DNA from: Halostagnicola sp. A56
Lineage (GTDB): Archaea; Halobacteriota; Halobacteria; Halobacteriales; Natrialbaceae
Reading direction: 5' to 3'
Length of the DNA: 64,000 bases
Assembly (NCBI RefSeq): GCF_000691505.1
Contig: NZ_JMIP02000014.1
Coordinates: 605,755-669,754 of the forward strand
The notes under the pieces were generated by a model. It had not been told where the DNA came from. It made no database searches and was given only the letters and a program-made list of their open reading frames with translations. A program made the position numbers and the translations under genes. This document shows positions 25,551 through 35,067 of the stretch, one piece after another (position 1 is the stretch's first letter; each line of letters begins with the position of its first letter).

Positions 25551-26909
25551 CTAGCTCGCTGTCCCCGTCGGAGCGTCCGTCCGTTCCGTTTCAGTCGTGG
25601 CGGTTCGCCCGAACCGATGGCCGATGGCGAACAGCGGAACGCCGAGCAGTATCGTTCCGAGGAATATTCCCGCGAACATCGTCGCAGAGATGATCGCGAT
25701 CCCGATCTGCGGGACGAGCGCCAATCCAGCCACTATCGGTCCCAGCGCGGCGACGAACGGGAACAGGAATCGCGCGGGATGGTTTGCACCCGCGAGCACG
25801 CCGAACGGCAGGAAGATCAGCGGACCGGCGAAGAACACGAGGTTCGCGCTCAGCGGCGCACCGACGATAAGTCCAGCCGTCCACGCGAGAACTGCGACCG
25901 CGGCGATTCTCGAGACGTTCCTGTCGGTGTTCGCGCTCACGAAATCCGTGAGCAGCGCGGTGACGGCCGTCAGGAACGTCTGCGGCGCGAGGGTGAGTCC
26001 GACGATTGCGAGGACGATCCAGAAATCGCCGGCGATGACGCCCGCGAGGACGGCTAGCGCGGCGTAGAGAACGGCACCGGCGCCGACCCACCGCGTCGCC
26101 GTTCGCCCTCGAGCAAGCGATCGTGGAAGCCGGTTGCCGGCAAGAAGCAATCCGGCCGCGACGAGGCCGAGGAGTCCCGTCGGAAGCGCTGCGAACTCGC
26201 GCAGTTCCGACTCGATCAGGCCGAACGAGTGGGCCTCGAGCGCGCCGCTCGTGGCCGCCTTCGAGACGAGGCCGTCGTCGGGGGCGAACGCGACGGTCGG
26301 CTCGCGACCGAGTTCGGGACCGTCGTATCGCTGATCGCTCTCGGATGTCCAGGTCGCTTGATTCTCCGCGACCGACCCGCCGGGTGGCGCGTGCGTAACC
26401 GTTGTTCCAGACGGCCCCGTGATCGTGAACGCGTTCGCATTGACGTACACGTCGGTCGTCGGCGGGGACTGGGTGAACTCGTCGAACACGATCACGCCGC
26501 CGGGGTACTGGTGAGTGGAATCATCGACGGCGAACGTGACCGTGAGGGTGCGGTCCTCGAGCGTCGTCGAGCGGTTTTCGACCTCACCCCCGACGATCCC
26601 GGAGTAGGAATACGTCCGAGTGACGGCGCGCTCGAGGGCCGTCCGGTTCTCCTCGAACTGGGCCGCAGCGGTTCGGTTCAGGGTGGCGGTGGCGCGCCAC
26701 TGACTGTCGCCGTCGGCGTCGACTCGGATCTCGAGGGCACTTTCACCGACACTCGTGTTGACGCCGTTTCGCTCGGCCGTCCGCTCGAACTCGTCCCCAC
26801 AGATCCCGCAGACGCCTTCCGGCGGCGGCGCTGGCGAACCGATCGGGACGAACGCGACCGTGAGGAGGAAGACCACAGCGATACCGAGGACCACGCGTGG
26901 AGGGCGCAT
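25551..26909 (-). CDS. Unknown exported/membrane protein, haloarchaeal
   Basis: A 452-residue protein, starting MRPPRVVLGIAVVF. A signal-anchor helix leads to a CGIC Cys pair (residues 34-37) followed by about 180 residues of exported beta-rich domain (NRTAAAQFEENRTALERAV, sequons NRT and NRS), then eight or so C-terminal membrane helices. N-X-T/S sequons are consistent with glycosylation of the outside domain. No catalytic motif is recognised. The topology (exported domain plus membrane helices) is similar to the unknown protein at 14.9 kb, but the sequences do not look alike. Confidence 0.65.
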   Translation of the reverse strand: MRPPRVVLGIAVVFLLTVAFVPIGSPAPPPEGVCGICGDEFERTAERNGVNTSVGESALEIRVDADGDSQWRATATLNRTAAAQFEENRTALERAVTRTYSYSGIVGGEVENRSTTLEDRTLTVTFAVDDSTHQYPGGVIVFDEFTQSPPTTDVYVNANAFTITGPSGTTVTHAPPGGSVAENQATWTSESDQRYDGPELGREPTVAFAPDDGLVSKAATSGALEAHSFGLIESELREFAALPTGLLGLVAAGLLLAGNRLPRSLARGRTATRWVGAGAVLYAALAVLAGVIAGDFWIVLAIVGLTLAPQTFLTAVTALLTDFVSANTDRNVSRIAAVAVLAWTAGLIVGAPLSANLVFFAGPLIFLPFGVLAGANHPARFLFPFVAALGPIVAGLALVPQIGIAIISATMFAGIFLGTILLGVPLFAIGHRFGRTATTETERTDAPTGTAS

Positions 26910-27001
26910 GATCGAAGATATCGATCTCACGTGTCAAATAATTACTGTAGCGACCGACGGCACAACAAAGAGAGTCATGTCGAGTGATGGCTATCGGACT
27001 C

Positions 27002-27313
27002 TCATCGGATTATCGTTGTCGATCCGGACGCCGAGTCGCTCATCTCCGCGTACAACGAGTACAGGAGGACGGCGAAGCCAAACGCCGTAAACGAGTTCTG
27101 GACGGCGACGCCGAGGGCGACGTTCCCCTCGAGCGAGTGGATGAGTCCGCCGAGGATCGAGCCGACGATGATGCAACAAAAGCCGATCGTAACGGCTCGA
27201 AGCGCCGGTGCGTCGGTGCGTCTGTACGCGCGAAAGGCGAGCGCTGCCACGGCACCGCCGGTGAGCAGCGTCGCGGTGTTCGCGACCGTGATGATTGCCG
27301 TGTATTCGTCCAT
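27002..27313 (-). CDS. DUF7521-type small membrane protein
   Basis: A 103-residue membrane protein with three hydrophobic helices (about 6-28, 42-63, 70-90). The helix breaks (FRAYRRTDAPALRAV) and the overall pattern match a small haloarchaeal membrane family often found next to HTH regulators. No regulator is adjacent here. The function is unknown; it may sense or pass on membrane signals. Confidence 0.65.
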   Translation of the reverse strand: MDEYTAIITVANTATLLTGGAVAALAFRAYRRTDAPALRAVTIGFCCIIVGSILGGLIHSLEGNVALGVAVQNSFTAFGFAVLLYSLYAEMSDSASGSTTIIR

Positions 27314-27509
27314 ATCTCGAGTCGGTCGGGTGCTGTGATCGTCGATATCCAGCAGCGAAACGGGTGAACGAGGCCCGTGACGCGTGCCAGACCCGCGGGA
27401 ATCGATTTATGGTGGCCGTCTCAGGTGTCGTCCGAATGCGTCTTCAGAACTGCTGTGGTGAGTCACCTGAGTGGCCGCGGGACGCGAACGGATTCACCCT
27501 GACTGTGAA

Positions 27510-27556
27510 AGAAACTGAACCGGTTACTCTCTTGAGTAATGGGTTCGGTTCTCAGC
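27510..27556. other. Imperfect inverted repeat in an intergenic gap
   Basis: GAACCG-GTTACTC-TCTT-GAGTAAT...CGGTTC forms an imperfect stem (wobble at one pair, three unpaired bases) in the 280-bp gap between the DUF7521 gene and the ABC ATPase end. Both flanking genes are on the minus strand, so it lies downstream of the ABC operon and could help terminate it. Nothing else is visible in the gap. Confidence 0.3.
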
Positions 27557-27596
27557 GGCAAAGAATTGAACCGAATATGTTCGCACTTGTATTTCG

Positions 27597-28760
27597 CTAC
27601 GGCGACCGTTCGACGAGTCGGGCGTCCTCAGGAGCAAACCCGACGGTCAATTCCTCGGTGGGCACCTCCTCGAGCGCCAAGACGACCGGTATCCCGTTCC
27701 ACCGACCATGAACGCGAACGGTCGGGCCGAGGAATTCGCTGGTTTCGACGGTCACCGGGAACCGGTTGGTCGACGCCGTCCGCGAGAGGTGTTCCGGTCG
27801 AATACAGATCGTCATGCGATCGGCGACGGACGGCCGTCCGCGGTCGCCCGATTGCTCGGGGCCGCGCTTGCCAGATTGCTTGAGACCGCGTTCGCCCGAC
27901 CGCTCCAGGCCGCGTTCGCCTGATCGTTCGAGGTTACGTTCGCCCTCGAGCGCCGGCACTCGAAACGTTCGGTCGCCGATTTCCACCCGCGTCTCCTCGG
28001 CGCTCGACTCGAGCACCCTGGCTTCGAAGACGTTGTTGTCGCCGACGAACTCGGCGACGAACCGGCTCGCCGGATCGCGATAGACCGTCTCCGGCGGTCC
28101 GACCTGTTCGACCGCGCCGTCGTTCATCACGGCGACGCGGTCGGAGACGGCGAGCGCCTCTTCCTGATCGTGTGTCACGTAGACGGTCGTGATCTCGAGT
28201 CGCTCCTGGATTCGCTTGAGCTGTCGGCGGAGCGATTCCCGAAGGCGAGCGTCGAGCGCGCTCATCGGTTCGTCGAGCAGGAGCACGCTGGGTTCGGGAG
28301 CGAGTGCGCGAGCGAGCGCGACGCGCTGTTGCTGACCGCCGGAGAGCTGGTCCGGTTCCCGATCGCCCATCCCCTCGAGATCGACGAGTTCGAGCAACTC
28401 CGCGATGCGCCGGTCGCTCGAGGGATCCCCCTCCGACTCGAGAAACTGGAGGCCGTAGCCAATGTTTTCGGCGACGGTCATGTGCGAGAAGAGCGCGTAG
28501 TTCTGGAAGACGACGCCGACGTCGCGGTTTTCAGGCTTGGTCCCGCTCGCGGGCTCGCCATCGAACGAAACCGTTCCCGTCGTCGGCTCCTCGAAGCCCG
28601 CGATGGTCCGGAGCGTCGTCGTCTTTCCGCAGCCGGAAGGGCCGACAAGGGTGAAGAACTCCCCATCCCGAACGCGGAGGTCGACCGACTCGAGCGCCGC
28701 AGTCCCGTCCTCGTTTGCCCCGTATCGCTTCGAGACGGACTCGAGGCGGAGTTCGGTCAC
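27597..28760 (-). CDS. thiQ: ABC transporter ATPase, thiamine-type (ThiQ-like)
   Basis: A 387-residue ATPase starting with GTG that overlaps the permease stop (GTGA), so the start is well supported. Walker A is GPSGCGKTT, signature LSGGQQQRVALARAL, Walker B LLLDEP, and D-loop SALDARLRE. A C-terminal regulatory domain (MOP/OB-type) follows from about residue 235. Within it an 8-residue tandem repeat (ERSGERGL and variants) is inserted before the final strands. The ATPase powers import through the permease of the same operon. Confidence 0.88.
   Translation of the reverse strand: MTELRLESVSKRYGANEDGTAALESVDLRVRDGEFFTLVGPSGCGKTTTLRTIAGFEEPTTGTVSFDGEPASGTKPENRDVGVVFQNYALFSHMTVAENIGYGLQFLESEGDPSSDRRIAELLELVDLEGMGDREPDQLSGGQQQRVALARALAPEPSVLLLDEPMSALDARLRESLRRQLKRIQERLEITTVYVTHDQEEALAVSDRVAVMNDGAVEQVGPPETVYRDPASRFVAEFVGDNNVFEARVLESSAEETRVEIGDRTFRVPALEGERNLERSGERGLERSGERGLKQSGKRGPEQSGDRGRPSVADRMTICIRPEHLSRTASTNRFPVTVETSEFLGPTVRVHGRWNGIPVVLALEEVPTEELTVGFAPEDARLVERSP
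27835..27955. repeat. 24-bp tandem repeat inside the thiQ-like gene
   Basis: Five degenerate in-frame copies of a 24-bp unit encode the 8-residue repeat GERNLERS, GERGLERS, GERGLKQS, GKRGPEQS, GDRGRPS (the last incomplete). It lies in the loop of the regulatory domain, where relatives have a short linker. The basic, Gly/Ser-rich composition stands out in an acidic proteome. Confidence 0.8.
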
Positions 28761-30619
28761 CGTTCGAACCTCCCGCCGACGCGGTCGATGACGACGAAAC
28801 TCGAGGCGGTGACGAAAAGCAGGATCGTCCCCATCGCGATGGCGGGACCGGACCGCCGCCCGAGATACCGCTCGAGTGCGACTGGCATGGTGTAGGCGTC
28901 GGTCCCGCCCGCCAAAATCACCGTCGAAGAGAACTCGCCGATCGAGATGGCAAAGGCGAACGCCGCGCCGGCGACGATCCCGCTCGCGATCAGCGGCAGT
29001 TCGATATCGAGGAGGGCGCGGATTCGGGAGGCCCCGAGCGCGCGCGCCGACTCCACGACCGTCGGGTCGAGGTTCGACAGCAGCGGGGAGACGTTCCGCG
29101 TCACGAACGGGTAGGCGGCGACCGCGTGGGCGACGACGATGGCGACCGGTCCGGTCACTTCGAACTGCCAGCCGTAGGGGAGCTCGATTCCGAAGACGAG
29201 GCCCTGAAGGAGTCCGATTCCGACGACGACGCCGCTGACGGCTAGGGGAACCATCGCGAGGGTTTCGACGATCGTTCCGCTCCATCCGGCTCGAGCGGTG
29301 AGCACGCTCACGACGACGCCCATCGGCACGGCGAGTGCCAGCGTCCCGACGCCGAAAAGCAGCGAGTTTCGAATTGCCGGAAACGGCCGCGTCTGGAACG
29401 CCGCCCCGTCGAGTTGTCGCTCGAGCAGGAACGAAAAGTGCCCGAGGGTGAACCCGCTGGCGTCGGTGACGCTGCCGACGACGAGACTCGCCATCGGGCC
29501 GACGAAGACGACGAGTGCGATGACGCCGTAGCAGCCGATCGCGAGCCGCCGCGGCGACAGCGCGGTTCTAACGTCGGGAAAGAGCGGCTCTCGAGCGGTC
29601 CTCGCGTCGACTCGAGCGAGCCCGGTCTGGGCGGACTCGTATCGGAGGTAGACGTAGGTGAGCGCGAGCGAGAGGACCGTCTCGAGCAGGGCCAGCGTCG
29701 CGGCCTCGGCGTACTCGAGCTGTCGCATTCGGTCGTAGATCCAAACCTCGACGGTCGCCAGCTCGAGGCCGCCAAGCGCGAGCACGATTGGGAAGGTCAT
29801 GAACGTGAAGACGAACGTCAACAGCGCCCCAGTCAACACCGCCGGGAGCAGTTGCGGAACGACGACATCGCGAAAGGCGCGCCGCCGGCTCGCACCGAGG
29901 CTGCGGGCCGTATCGACGGTCCGCGTGTCGATCGATTCCCATGCGGCGACGGTGATTCTGGCGATCAGCGGCGCGTTGTAGAACGCGTGGGCGAGGATAA
30001 CGATTACGAGCGGACTGAACTGCATGAACGGAACCGGGCCGAGGCCGACCAGTCCGAGCAGTGAGTTGAGCGTCCCCGCCTGTCCGAACATGGCGTAGAA
30101 CCCGACCGCGACCATGATTCCGGGGAGGACGAACGGGAGGATCGTCAGCGACCGGATCGTCCGCCGGCCGCGAAACTCGTAGTTCGCGAGGATAGCCGCC
30201 GCCGGCAGCGCGAGCGCGACGCTCGCGACTGTCGAGAGCGTCGCCTGATAGGCGGTAAATCCGAAGAGGCCGCCCCGAAAACCCGGCGTCTGAATCGACA
30301 GCCAGGGCAGCGGGAGATCGATTCCCGGAAGCGGCGTCACGACCGTCGGCGAGATCGAACTCGAGCCGATCCAGTCGGCGAGCGCCCCGATGTGGCTCCC
30401 GATCGCCAGCGGGTTCTCGAAGACCGCAGCAAGCGACCCAACGTAGAATGGGTCGGTCAGAACGTCGCGAACGGGCTCGAGGGTCGGCACTCCCTCGACG
30501 AACGCCGCGTTCGCGAAGACGACGCCGATGGGGAAGTACAACATGACGACGAGCGCGCCCGCAGTCAGCGCGGCGGCCAGTCCCAGAGCGTGGCGCTCGA
30601 GCCAATTCCCACCGCTCAC
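28757..30619 (-). CDS. thiP: ABC transporter permease, fused two-domain (ThiP-like)
   Basis: A 620-residue permease with two homologous halves of about six helices each, the ThiP/FbpB-type fusion. Each half has an EAA loop: the first in ARSLGASRRRAFRDVVVPQLLPA and the second in ARALGASRIRALLDIELPL, both of which contact the ATPase. The gene follows the substrate-binding gene by 87 bp and overlaps the ATPase start by 4 bp. The order thiB-thiP-thiQ matches bacterial thiamine importers. Confidence 0.9.
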   Translation of the reverse strand: MSGGNWLERHALGLAAALTAGALVVMLYFPIGVVFANAAFVEGVPTLEPVRDVLTDPFYVGSLAAVFENPLAIGSHIGALADWIGSSSISPTVVTPLPGIDLPLPWLSIQTPGFRGGLFGFTAYQATLSTVASVALALPAAAILANYEFRGRRTIRSLTILPFVLPGIMVAVGFYAMFGQAGTLNSLLGLVGLGPVPFMQFSPLVIVILAHAFYNAPLIARITVAAWESIDTRTVDTARSLGASRRRAFRDVVVPQLLPAVLTGALLTFVFTFMTFPIVLALGGLELATVEVWIYDRMRQLEYAEAATLALLETVLSLALTYVYLRYESAQTGLARVDARTAREPLFPDVRTALSPRRLAIGCYGVIALVVFVGPMASLVVGSVTDASGFTLGHFSFLLERQLDGAAFQTRPFPAIRNSLLFGVGTLALAVPMGVVVSVLTARAGWSGTIVETLAMVPLAVSGVVVGIGLLQGLVFGIELPYGWQFEVTGPVAIVVAHAVAAYPFVTRNVSPLLSNLDPTVVESARALGASRIRALLDIELPLIASGIVAGAAFAFAISIGEFSSTVILAGGTDAYTMPVALERYLGRRSGPAIAMGTILLFVTASSFVVIDRVGGRFER

Positions 30620-30706
30620 TGCCCACCGGTCTGAACTCCCTCGGCGAATCGAGCGGCGGTCGAACCAGCTTCGTTCACTGTCGCGTCGTCGCTTCGTGTC
30701 ACGGTG

Positions 30707-31804
30707 TTACTGGGCGATCGTCCGTCCCCACTCGTCGACCCAGCCGGAGAGGTTCCCCTCGAGTTCGTCGTAGGTGAACGTGATCGATTCGTCGGGCTCG
30801 AGAGCGTGGTCGTAGAAGTCCTCGCCCAGATCGACGTGTTCGTCCGCGACCGCCGGGAACTGGACGTTCTTCTCGGCGATCGCCGCCTGGGCCTCGCCCG
30901 TGAGCGCGAAGTCCATGAACTCGTGGGCCAGTTCGGCGTTTCCGCTGTCGGCGAAGACGGCCATCCCCTCGTGGTTTTCGTACCCTTTCCCGTCAAGGAA
31001 CGCGACCTGATGGCGCGTGAGGTCGCCGCCCGCGTAAAAGACCTGATCGGTCGAGTAGGAGACGATGACCGACCGCTCTTCGTTGTCGTAGGGGCCGTAG
31101 TACGTGTCGGTCCAGCTATCGCCGATCAAGGTATCGTTTGCCTGCAGATCTTCCCAGTACTCGAGGTAGCCGTCCTCGCCGTACATATCGATCGTCCAGA
31201 GCAGGAAGGCCCGCCCCGGATCGGAGCGCTGTGCGTTCTGGACGACGAACTCGCTTTCGTACTCGCTCTCGAGCAACTGATCGAGCGTTTTGGGCGTCTC
31301 GACTGCGCTTTCGTCGTAGACGAGGCTGATGTAGCCCGTGTCGTAGGGAATCACTCGGTCGTCCGGGTCACCGAAGTCGATATCGTCCCGAACGCGGTCG
31401 ACGTTCTCGAGTTCGTCCCGATCGATCGGATCGAACAACTGCCCGCCGAACGTCTCGTCGATGCGGACGAGGTCGTCGACGTTGAGCCCAAGGTAGACGT
31501 CGGGCCCGATCTCGTTTCCCTGCTTGGCATCCCGAACGTAGCGATTGATCCCGTTTTCGGGAACCGTCCACTTGAGCTCTGTGTCGGGATATTCGTCCTC
31601 GAACGCCTCCGTGAGCCACTCGGCCGGCGAGGGCGCGTCTTCGAAGTTCCCCTCGACGAAGGACGTGTAGCTCGCGATCTCGAGTTGTCCGTCGCCGTCC
31701 CCATCTCCGTCACCGTTCCCGCCGTTTTCACGCGTCAGACAGCCGGCAAGTCCGGCAGTAACTGCCCCCATTCCGGCTGCGCGAACGAACGATCGTCGTT
31801 GCAT
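30707..31804 (-). CDS. thiB: Thiamine-type ABC substrate-binding lipoprotein (ThiB-like)
   Basis: A 365-residue Tat-type lipoprotein: QRRSFVRAAG twin-arginine motif and lipobox with C22 in GLAGCL. A Gly/Asp/Asn-rich flexible linker follows. The body aligns with TbpA/ThiB, as shown by VIPYDTGYISLVYDES, RSDPGRAFLLWTIDMYGEDG and VIVSYSTDQVFY. A thiamine or thiamine phosphate ligand is therefore likely, though other group members bind iron or polyamines. No TPP riboswitch (THI-box) was seen upstream; a CTTAAGACC TATA-like box is about 25 bp before the ATG. Confidence 0.85.
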   Translation of the reverse strand: MQRRSFVRAAGMGAVTAGLAGCLTRENGGNGDGDGDGDGQLEIASYTSFVEGNFEDAPSPAEWLTEAFEDEYPDTELKWTVPENGINRYVRDAKQGNEIGPDVYLGLNVDDLVRIDETFGGQLFDPIDRDELENVDRVRDDIDFGDPDDRVIPYDTGYISLVYDESAVETPKTLDQLLESEYESEFVVQNAQRSDPGRAFLLWTIDMYGEDGYLEYWEDLQANDTLIGDSWTDTYYGPYDNEERSVIVSYSTDQVFYAGGDLTRHQVAFLDGKGYENHEGMAVFADSGNAELAHEFMDFALTGEAQAAIAEKNVQFPAVADEHVDLGEDFYDHALEPDESITFTYDELEGNLSGWVDEWGRTIAQ

Positions 31805-31967
31805 TACTCGGTTGTTACACTGGGTGGTCTTAAGCGCCGTGATCGATCCGTTCGCCGTTTTGACTCCGATAACGGCGCTCGTGGGGCGTCTCCGCCCTCT
31901 CACTTCCGACCCGTCCTCGAGATCCCCACCGACTTTTTCTCCGTGGCCGTCGACTAGCGACTCGAGC

Positions 31968-32615
31968 ATGGCTTCCGGACGGACACTCGTCAACGCGGTC
32001 ATCGGCGCGGTCGTCGGCGTCGTCTTCTCCTTTCTCCCGATATCGCCGGCAATCGGCGGCGCGGTGGCCGGCTTCCTCGAGGGGCCGGACGGCCGGGACG
32101 GACTCGTCGCCGGCACGCTAGCGGGACTGATAATGTTCTTGCCGATGGCCGGCATAGCGATGCTCTTTCTCGTCTTCTTTGGCTTCGGCGTCGGGTTCGT
32201 CGGCGTCCCCGCCAGCGGTGCCCTGTTCGGGCTGGTGGTGCTCGGACTAATCGCGGGGACGCTGTTCGTCACTATCGTCGGCCTCTCGATCCTCGGCGGG
32301 CTGCTCGGCGCGTACGTCGCGCGGGAGTACCCCGACAAACACGCCGCCTCGCGGGAAACGATCGGAATGGATCGGGGGTCGACCCGTTCGACCAACGCGT
32401 CGTCGACCCCGCGATCACCCTCCGACACGGCCGATCGGGTCGGCCGCTCCGACGCCGATCGGGCCGATGACCGCCAGTCGGACTCCTACTGGGACCGGGA
32501 CCGACCGCCGGTCACCGACGACCGCGAGGAGCATTGGACCGGCTCTCGAGACGAGAACACCGACGGGAGCGACGACGGGCGAGACAGCGACGCTCGAGAC
32601 GACGATTCGCGATAG
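31968..32615 (+). CDS. DUF5518 membrane protein with acidic tail
   Basis: A 215-residue protein, with four hydrophobic helices in the first 125 residues (glycine-rich, as in GAVAGFLEG), of the DUF5518 type common in haloarchaea. The C-terminal 90 residues are a very acidic, Ser/Asp/Arg low-complexity tail (EEHWTGSRDENTDGSDDG). Function unknown. It is transcribed away from the ABC operon, and the start at 31968 follows a CTCGAGC context. Confidence 0.7.
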   Translation: MASGRTLVNAVIGAVVGVVFSFLPISPAIGGAVAGFLEGPDGRDGLVAGTLAGLIMFLPMAGIAMLFLVFFGFGVGFVGVPASGALFGLVVLGLIAGTLFVTIVGLSILGGLLGAYVAREYPDKHAASRETIGMDRGSTRSTNASSTPRSPSDTADRVGRSDADRADDRQSDSYWDRDRPPVTDDREEHWTGSRDENTDGSDDGRDSDARDDDSR

Positions 32616-32671
32616 CTCACCGACCGATCGCCGGGCCGTCTCGATCACCGACCACTTCGATCGCCGACCGC

Positions 32672-34222
32672 CTACTCGTACCGGAGCGCGTCGATCGGAT
32701 CAGTTCGCGCGGCTCGCCAGGCGGGATACAGGCCGGAGACGATACCGACGAGGACGCCGACGACGATGGCGAGCGCGACGTACTCGAGCGGGTAGACGAG
32801 CGGGAGGTCGATGTACCACGCGCCGAGATAGCCCGTCGCGAACCCGAGTGCGGTCCCAAGCACCGCGCCGACGAGGCCGAGGATCACCGACTCCATCAGG
32901 AAGAGGCCGAGTACGTCGCGGTTCTGCGCACCGACGGCTTTCATGATGCCGATCTCGCGCGTGCGCTCGGTGACCGACACGAGCATGATGTTCGCGATTC
33001 CGATCGAGCCGACGAGCAGCGAGATCGCCGCGATACCGACGATGAAGCTCTGGAGCAGGTTCAGGATGTCCTGTACCTGCTGGAGGAGCTCGGTACTGGT
33101 CTCGAGCGAGACGACGAGATCGTCCCCCAGGAACTCGCTCGCGTCGGACTCGTCGCTCTCGAGATAGTTCGTGGCGGCGTCTCGAGCGGCCTCGATAGCC
33201 GCGTCGTCGCTCGACTCGGCCTCGACCACGATGGCGGTAAACCGGACGCTCTCGGCGCTCGAGTCGCCGTTTGCCCCGTCTTGCATCGAGAGCGTGCGGG
33301 TTTGCAGGCCGCCAGTGTCAGTGTGACTCGCGGCTCCGTACCGTTCCGCGTTGCTCGTAATAACTGGCAGTCCGGCGTCGCTCGCATTCGTCGGTTGTTC
33401 GGCGTCACTCGCGTTAGTCGGCTGTCCAGCGACACTCGCATTACTCGGCTCTCCGCCGTCACTCGCGTTGGGCGACTGTCCGCTGTCGTTCGCACCCGGC
33501 ACACCGCTCTGATTCGTCCCACCGTTCTGGCTGGGTCCGTCCCCCTGACCGGCTCCGGCGCCCAGTCCCGCTATCTGCTCCGTGTAGTAGGGGTCGGTCG
33601 GAACGTAGATTCGCGGCGAGCTCTCGAAGCCCTCGAACGGACTCAACCCTTCCGAGGTCTCGGTGATCCCGACTACCTCGGTTTCGATCTCCTGACCGCC
33701 GAGCAGGGTGAGCGTGATGGTGTCGCCGACCGCTACCTCATCTTCGAACTGGCCGGCAGCAGCGGGGTTGAGAACCGCCTGGGTCTCCCCCATCTCGAAC
33801 TGTTCGCCCGCCTCGAGATTGTCGTTCCCGATATACGACGGCCCGGACGCGACCACCCCGTCGCCTTGTGGAACCGTCTCGTTTCCGCTGGAGACCGTCT
33901 GCGCCTGTAACGGCGCGTAGCCGTAGGCCGCCTCGACGTCCTCCAGTTCGCCGACGGCATCGAGGTCGCTCTGGCTGAAGATCGGCTGTCCACCGGCACC
34001 CGGTCCGGCCTCGACGTCGGGATCGGCCGCCCAGCCGTAGAGGGACCGCTGGTCGTCGGGGCTGATGTCGCCGATGATACCCGCCTGGAGGCTCGCGCCG
34101 AGCGTGACGAACGCGATCACCGCCGCGATGCCGATGACGATCCCCAGCATCGTCAGCCCCGATCGAAGCTTGTGGCCGGCGATCGAACGCCACGAGAGCC
34201 CCAACGTCTCGAGGACCTTCAT
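32672..34222 (-). CDS. MacB/FtsX-type ABC transporter permease
   Basis: A 516-residue protein with an N-terminal membrane helix, a large extracytoplasmic domain (about residues 45-385) and three C-terminal helices typical of the MacB-PCD/FtsX families (GIANIMLVSVTERTREIGIMKAVGA). The order of segments agrees with efflux or LolCDE-like mechanotransmission exporters. The middle of the exported domain carries tandem 9-residue repeats rich in N-glycosylation sequons. The ATPase gene overlaps by 4 bp. Substrate unknown. Confidence 0.88.
   Translation of the reverse strand: MKVLETLGLSWRSIAGHKLRSGLTMLGIVIGIAAVIAFVTLGASLQAGIIGDISPDDQRSLYGWAADPDVEAGPGAGGQPIFSQSDLDAVGELEDVEAAYGYAPLQAQTVSSGNETVPQGDGVVASGPSYIGNDNLEAGEQFEMGETQAVLNPAAAGQFEDEVAVGDTITLTLLGGQEIETEVVGITETSEGLSPFEGFESSPRIYVPTDPYYTEQIAGLGAGAGQGDGPSQNGGTNQSGVPGANDSGQSPNASDGGEPSNASVAGQPTNASDAEQPTNASDAGLPVITSNAERYGAASHTDTGGLQTRTLSMQDGANGDSSAESVRFTAIVVEAESSDDAAIEAARDAATNYLESDESDASEFLGDDLVVSLETSTELLQQVQDILNLLQSFIVGIAAISLLVGSIGIANIMLVSVTERTREIGIMKAVGAQNRDVLGLFLMESVILGLVGAVLGTALGFATGYLGAWYIDLPLVYPLEYVALAIVVGVLVGIVSGLYPAWRAARTDPIDALRYE
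33366..33490. repeat. 27-bp tandem repeat encoding NAS sequons
   Basis: In-frame degenerate 27-bp units encode PSNASVAGQ, PTNASDAEQ, PTNASDAGL and flanking variants (PNASDGGE). Four of the units contain Asn-Ala-Ser, an N-X-S glycosylation sequon, with two more sequons (NQS, NDS) just before. The stretch sits in the exported domain of the permease. Confidence 0.8.
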
Positions 34223-34944
34223 TTCTCCTCGACCCCGTCGAGCTCCTCGATTCGCTCGATTTTACCGTCGAGCAGGTGGACGATCCGCTCGGCGCGCTCG
34301 GCGACGTGGCGCTCGTGGGTCACGACGATCATTGTCGTCCCGCCGCCGTGGAACTCCGCGAAGAGGTCGAGTACCTGCGATTCCGTTTCCGTGTCGAGGT
34401 TCCCCGACGGCTCGTCCGCGAGGACGATCGCCGGGTCGTTCACCAGCGCTCGAGCGAGCGCGACCCGCTGGCGTTGACCGCCCGAAAGCTCGTTCGGGAG
34501 GTGGTCGATCCGATCTCCCAGCCCGACGCGCTCTAAGAGTTCGCGCGCCCGGTCGCGCCGATCGCCTCGAGAGATCCCCTGAAACAGTTGCGGGAGCGCG
34601 ACGTTCTCGAGGGCGTTCAGCCGCGGCATGAGGTTGAACGTCTGGAATACGAAGCCGACCTCGCTGCCGCGCAACCGGGTTCGCTCGCGGCTGGAGAGGT
34701 CGCGCACGTCCTTGTCGTCGACGACGACCGCCCCCGCCGTTGGCGTATCGAGACAGCCGACGAGGTTCATCAGCGTCGACTTGCCCGAGCCGCTCGGACC
34801 CATGATCGCGGTGTAAGACCCGCGGGGAATCTCGAGCGAGACGCCGTCGAGCGCGTGGACGGGCTCACCCAGCTGGTAGGTTTTGCGGACGTCCTCGAGC
34901 GAGACCGCAATCTCGGGCTCCGAAATCGTCCCCGTGTTCGACAT
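34219..34944 (-). CDS. ABC transporter ATPase (MacB/LolD-type)
   Basis: A 241-residue ATPase. Walker A is MGPSGSGKSTLMN, signature LSGGQRQRVALARAL and Walker B IVLADEPSGNLD, with the GNLD motif typical of the MacB/LolD/FtsE group. It overlaps the downstream permease start by 4 bp, so it precedes the permease in the operon. The start MSNTGTISEPE is preferred; a Met five residues upstream is also possible. Confidence 0.92.
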   Translation of the reverse strand: MSNTGTISEPEIAVSLEDVRKTYQLGEPVHALDGVSLEIPRGSYTAIMGPSGSGKSTLMNLVGCLDTPTAGAVVVDDKDVRDLSSRERTRLRGSEVGFVFQTFNLMPRLNALENVALPQLFQGISRGDRRDRARELLERVGLGDRIDHLPNELSGGQRQRVALARALVNDPAIVLADEPSGNLDTETESQVLDLFAEFHGGGTTMIVVTHERHVAERAERIVHLLDGKIERIEELDGVEEK

Positions 34945-35067
34945 GGTGGTCCCCTCCACATCGTCGGCGAAAAACCTTCGCGGCTACCCCACTGGGTGCA
35001 GACCGCTCGCCGTCGCCGGCGAACGGGAGGTGCAACGTTTTTTGCGCCCCCGCACAGTGCTCGAGAC

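Noticed and set aside
31805..31967. TPP riboswitch (THI-box) upstream of the thiamine-type operon
   Set aside because: No CTGAGA or ACC-type conserved core was found, and the TATA-like box leaves only a very short leader.
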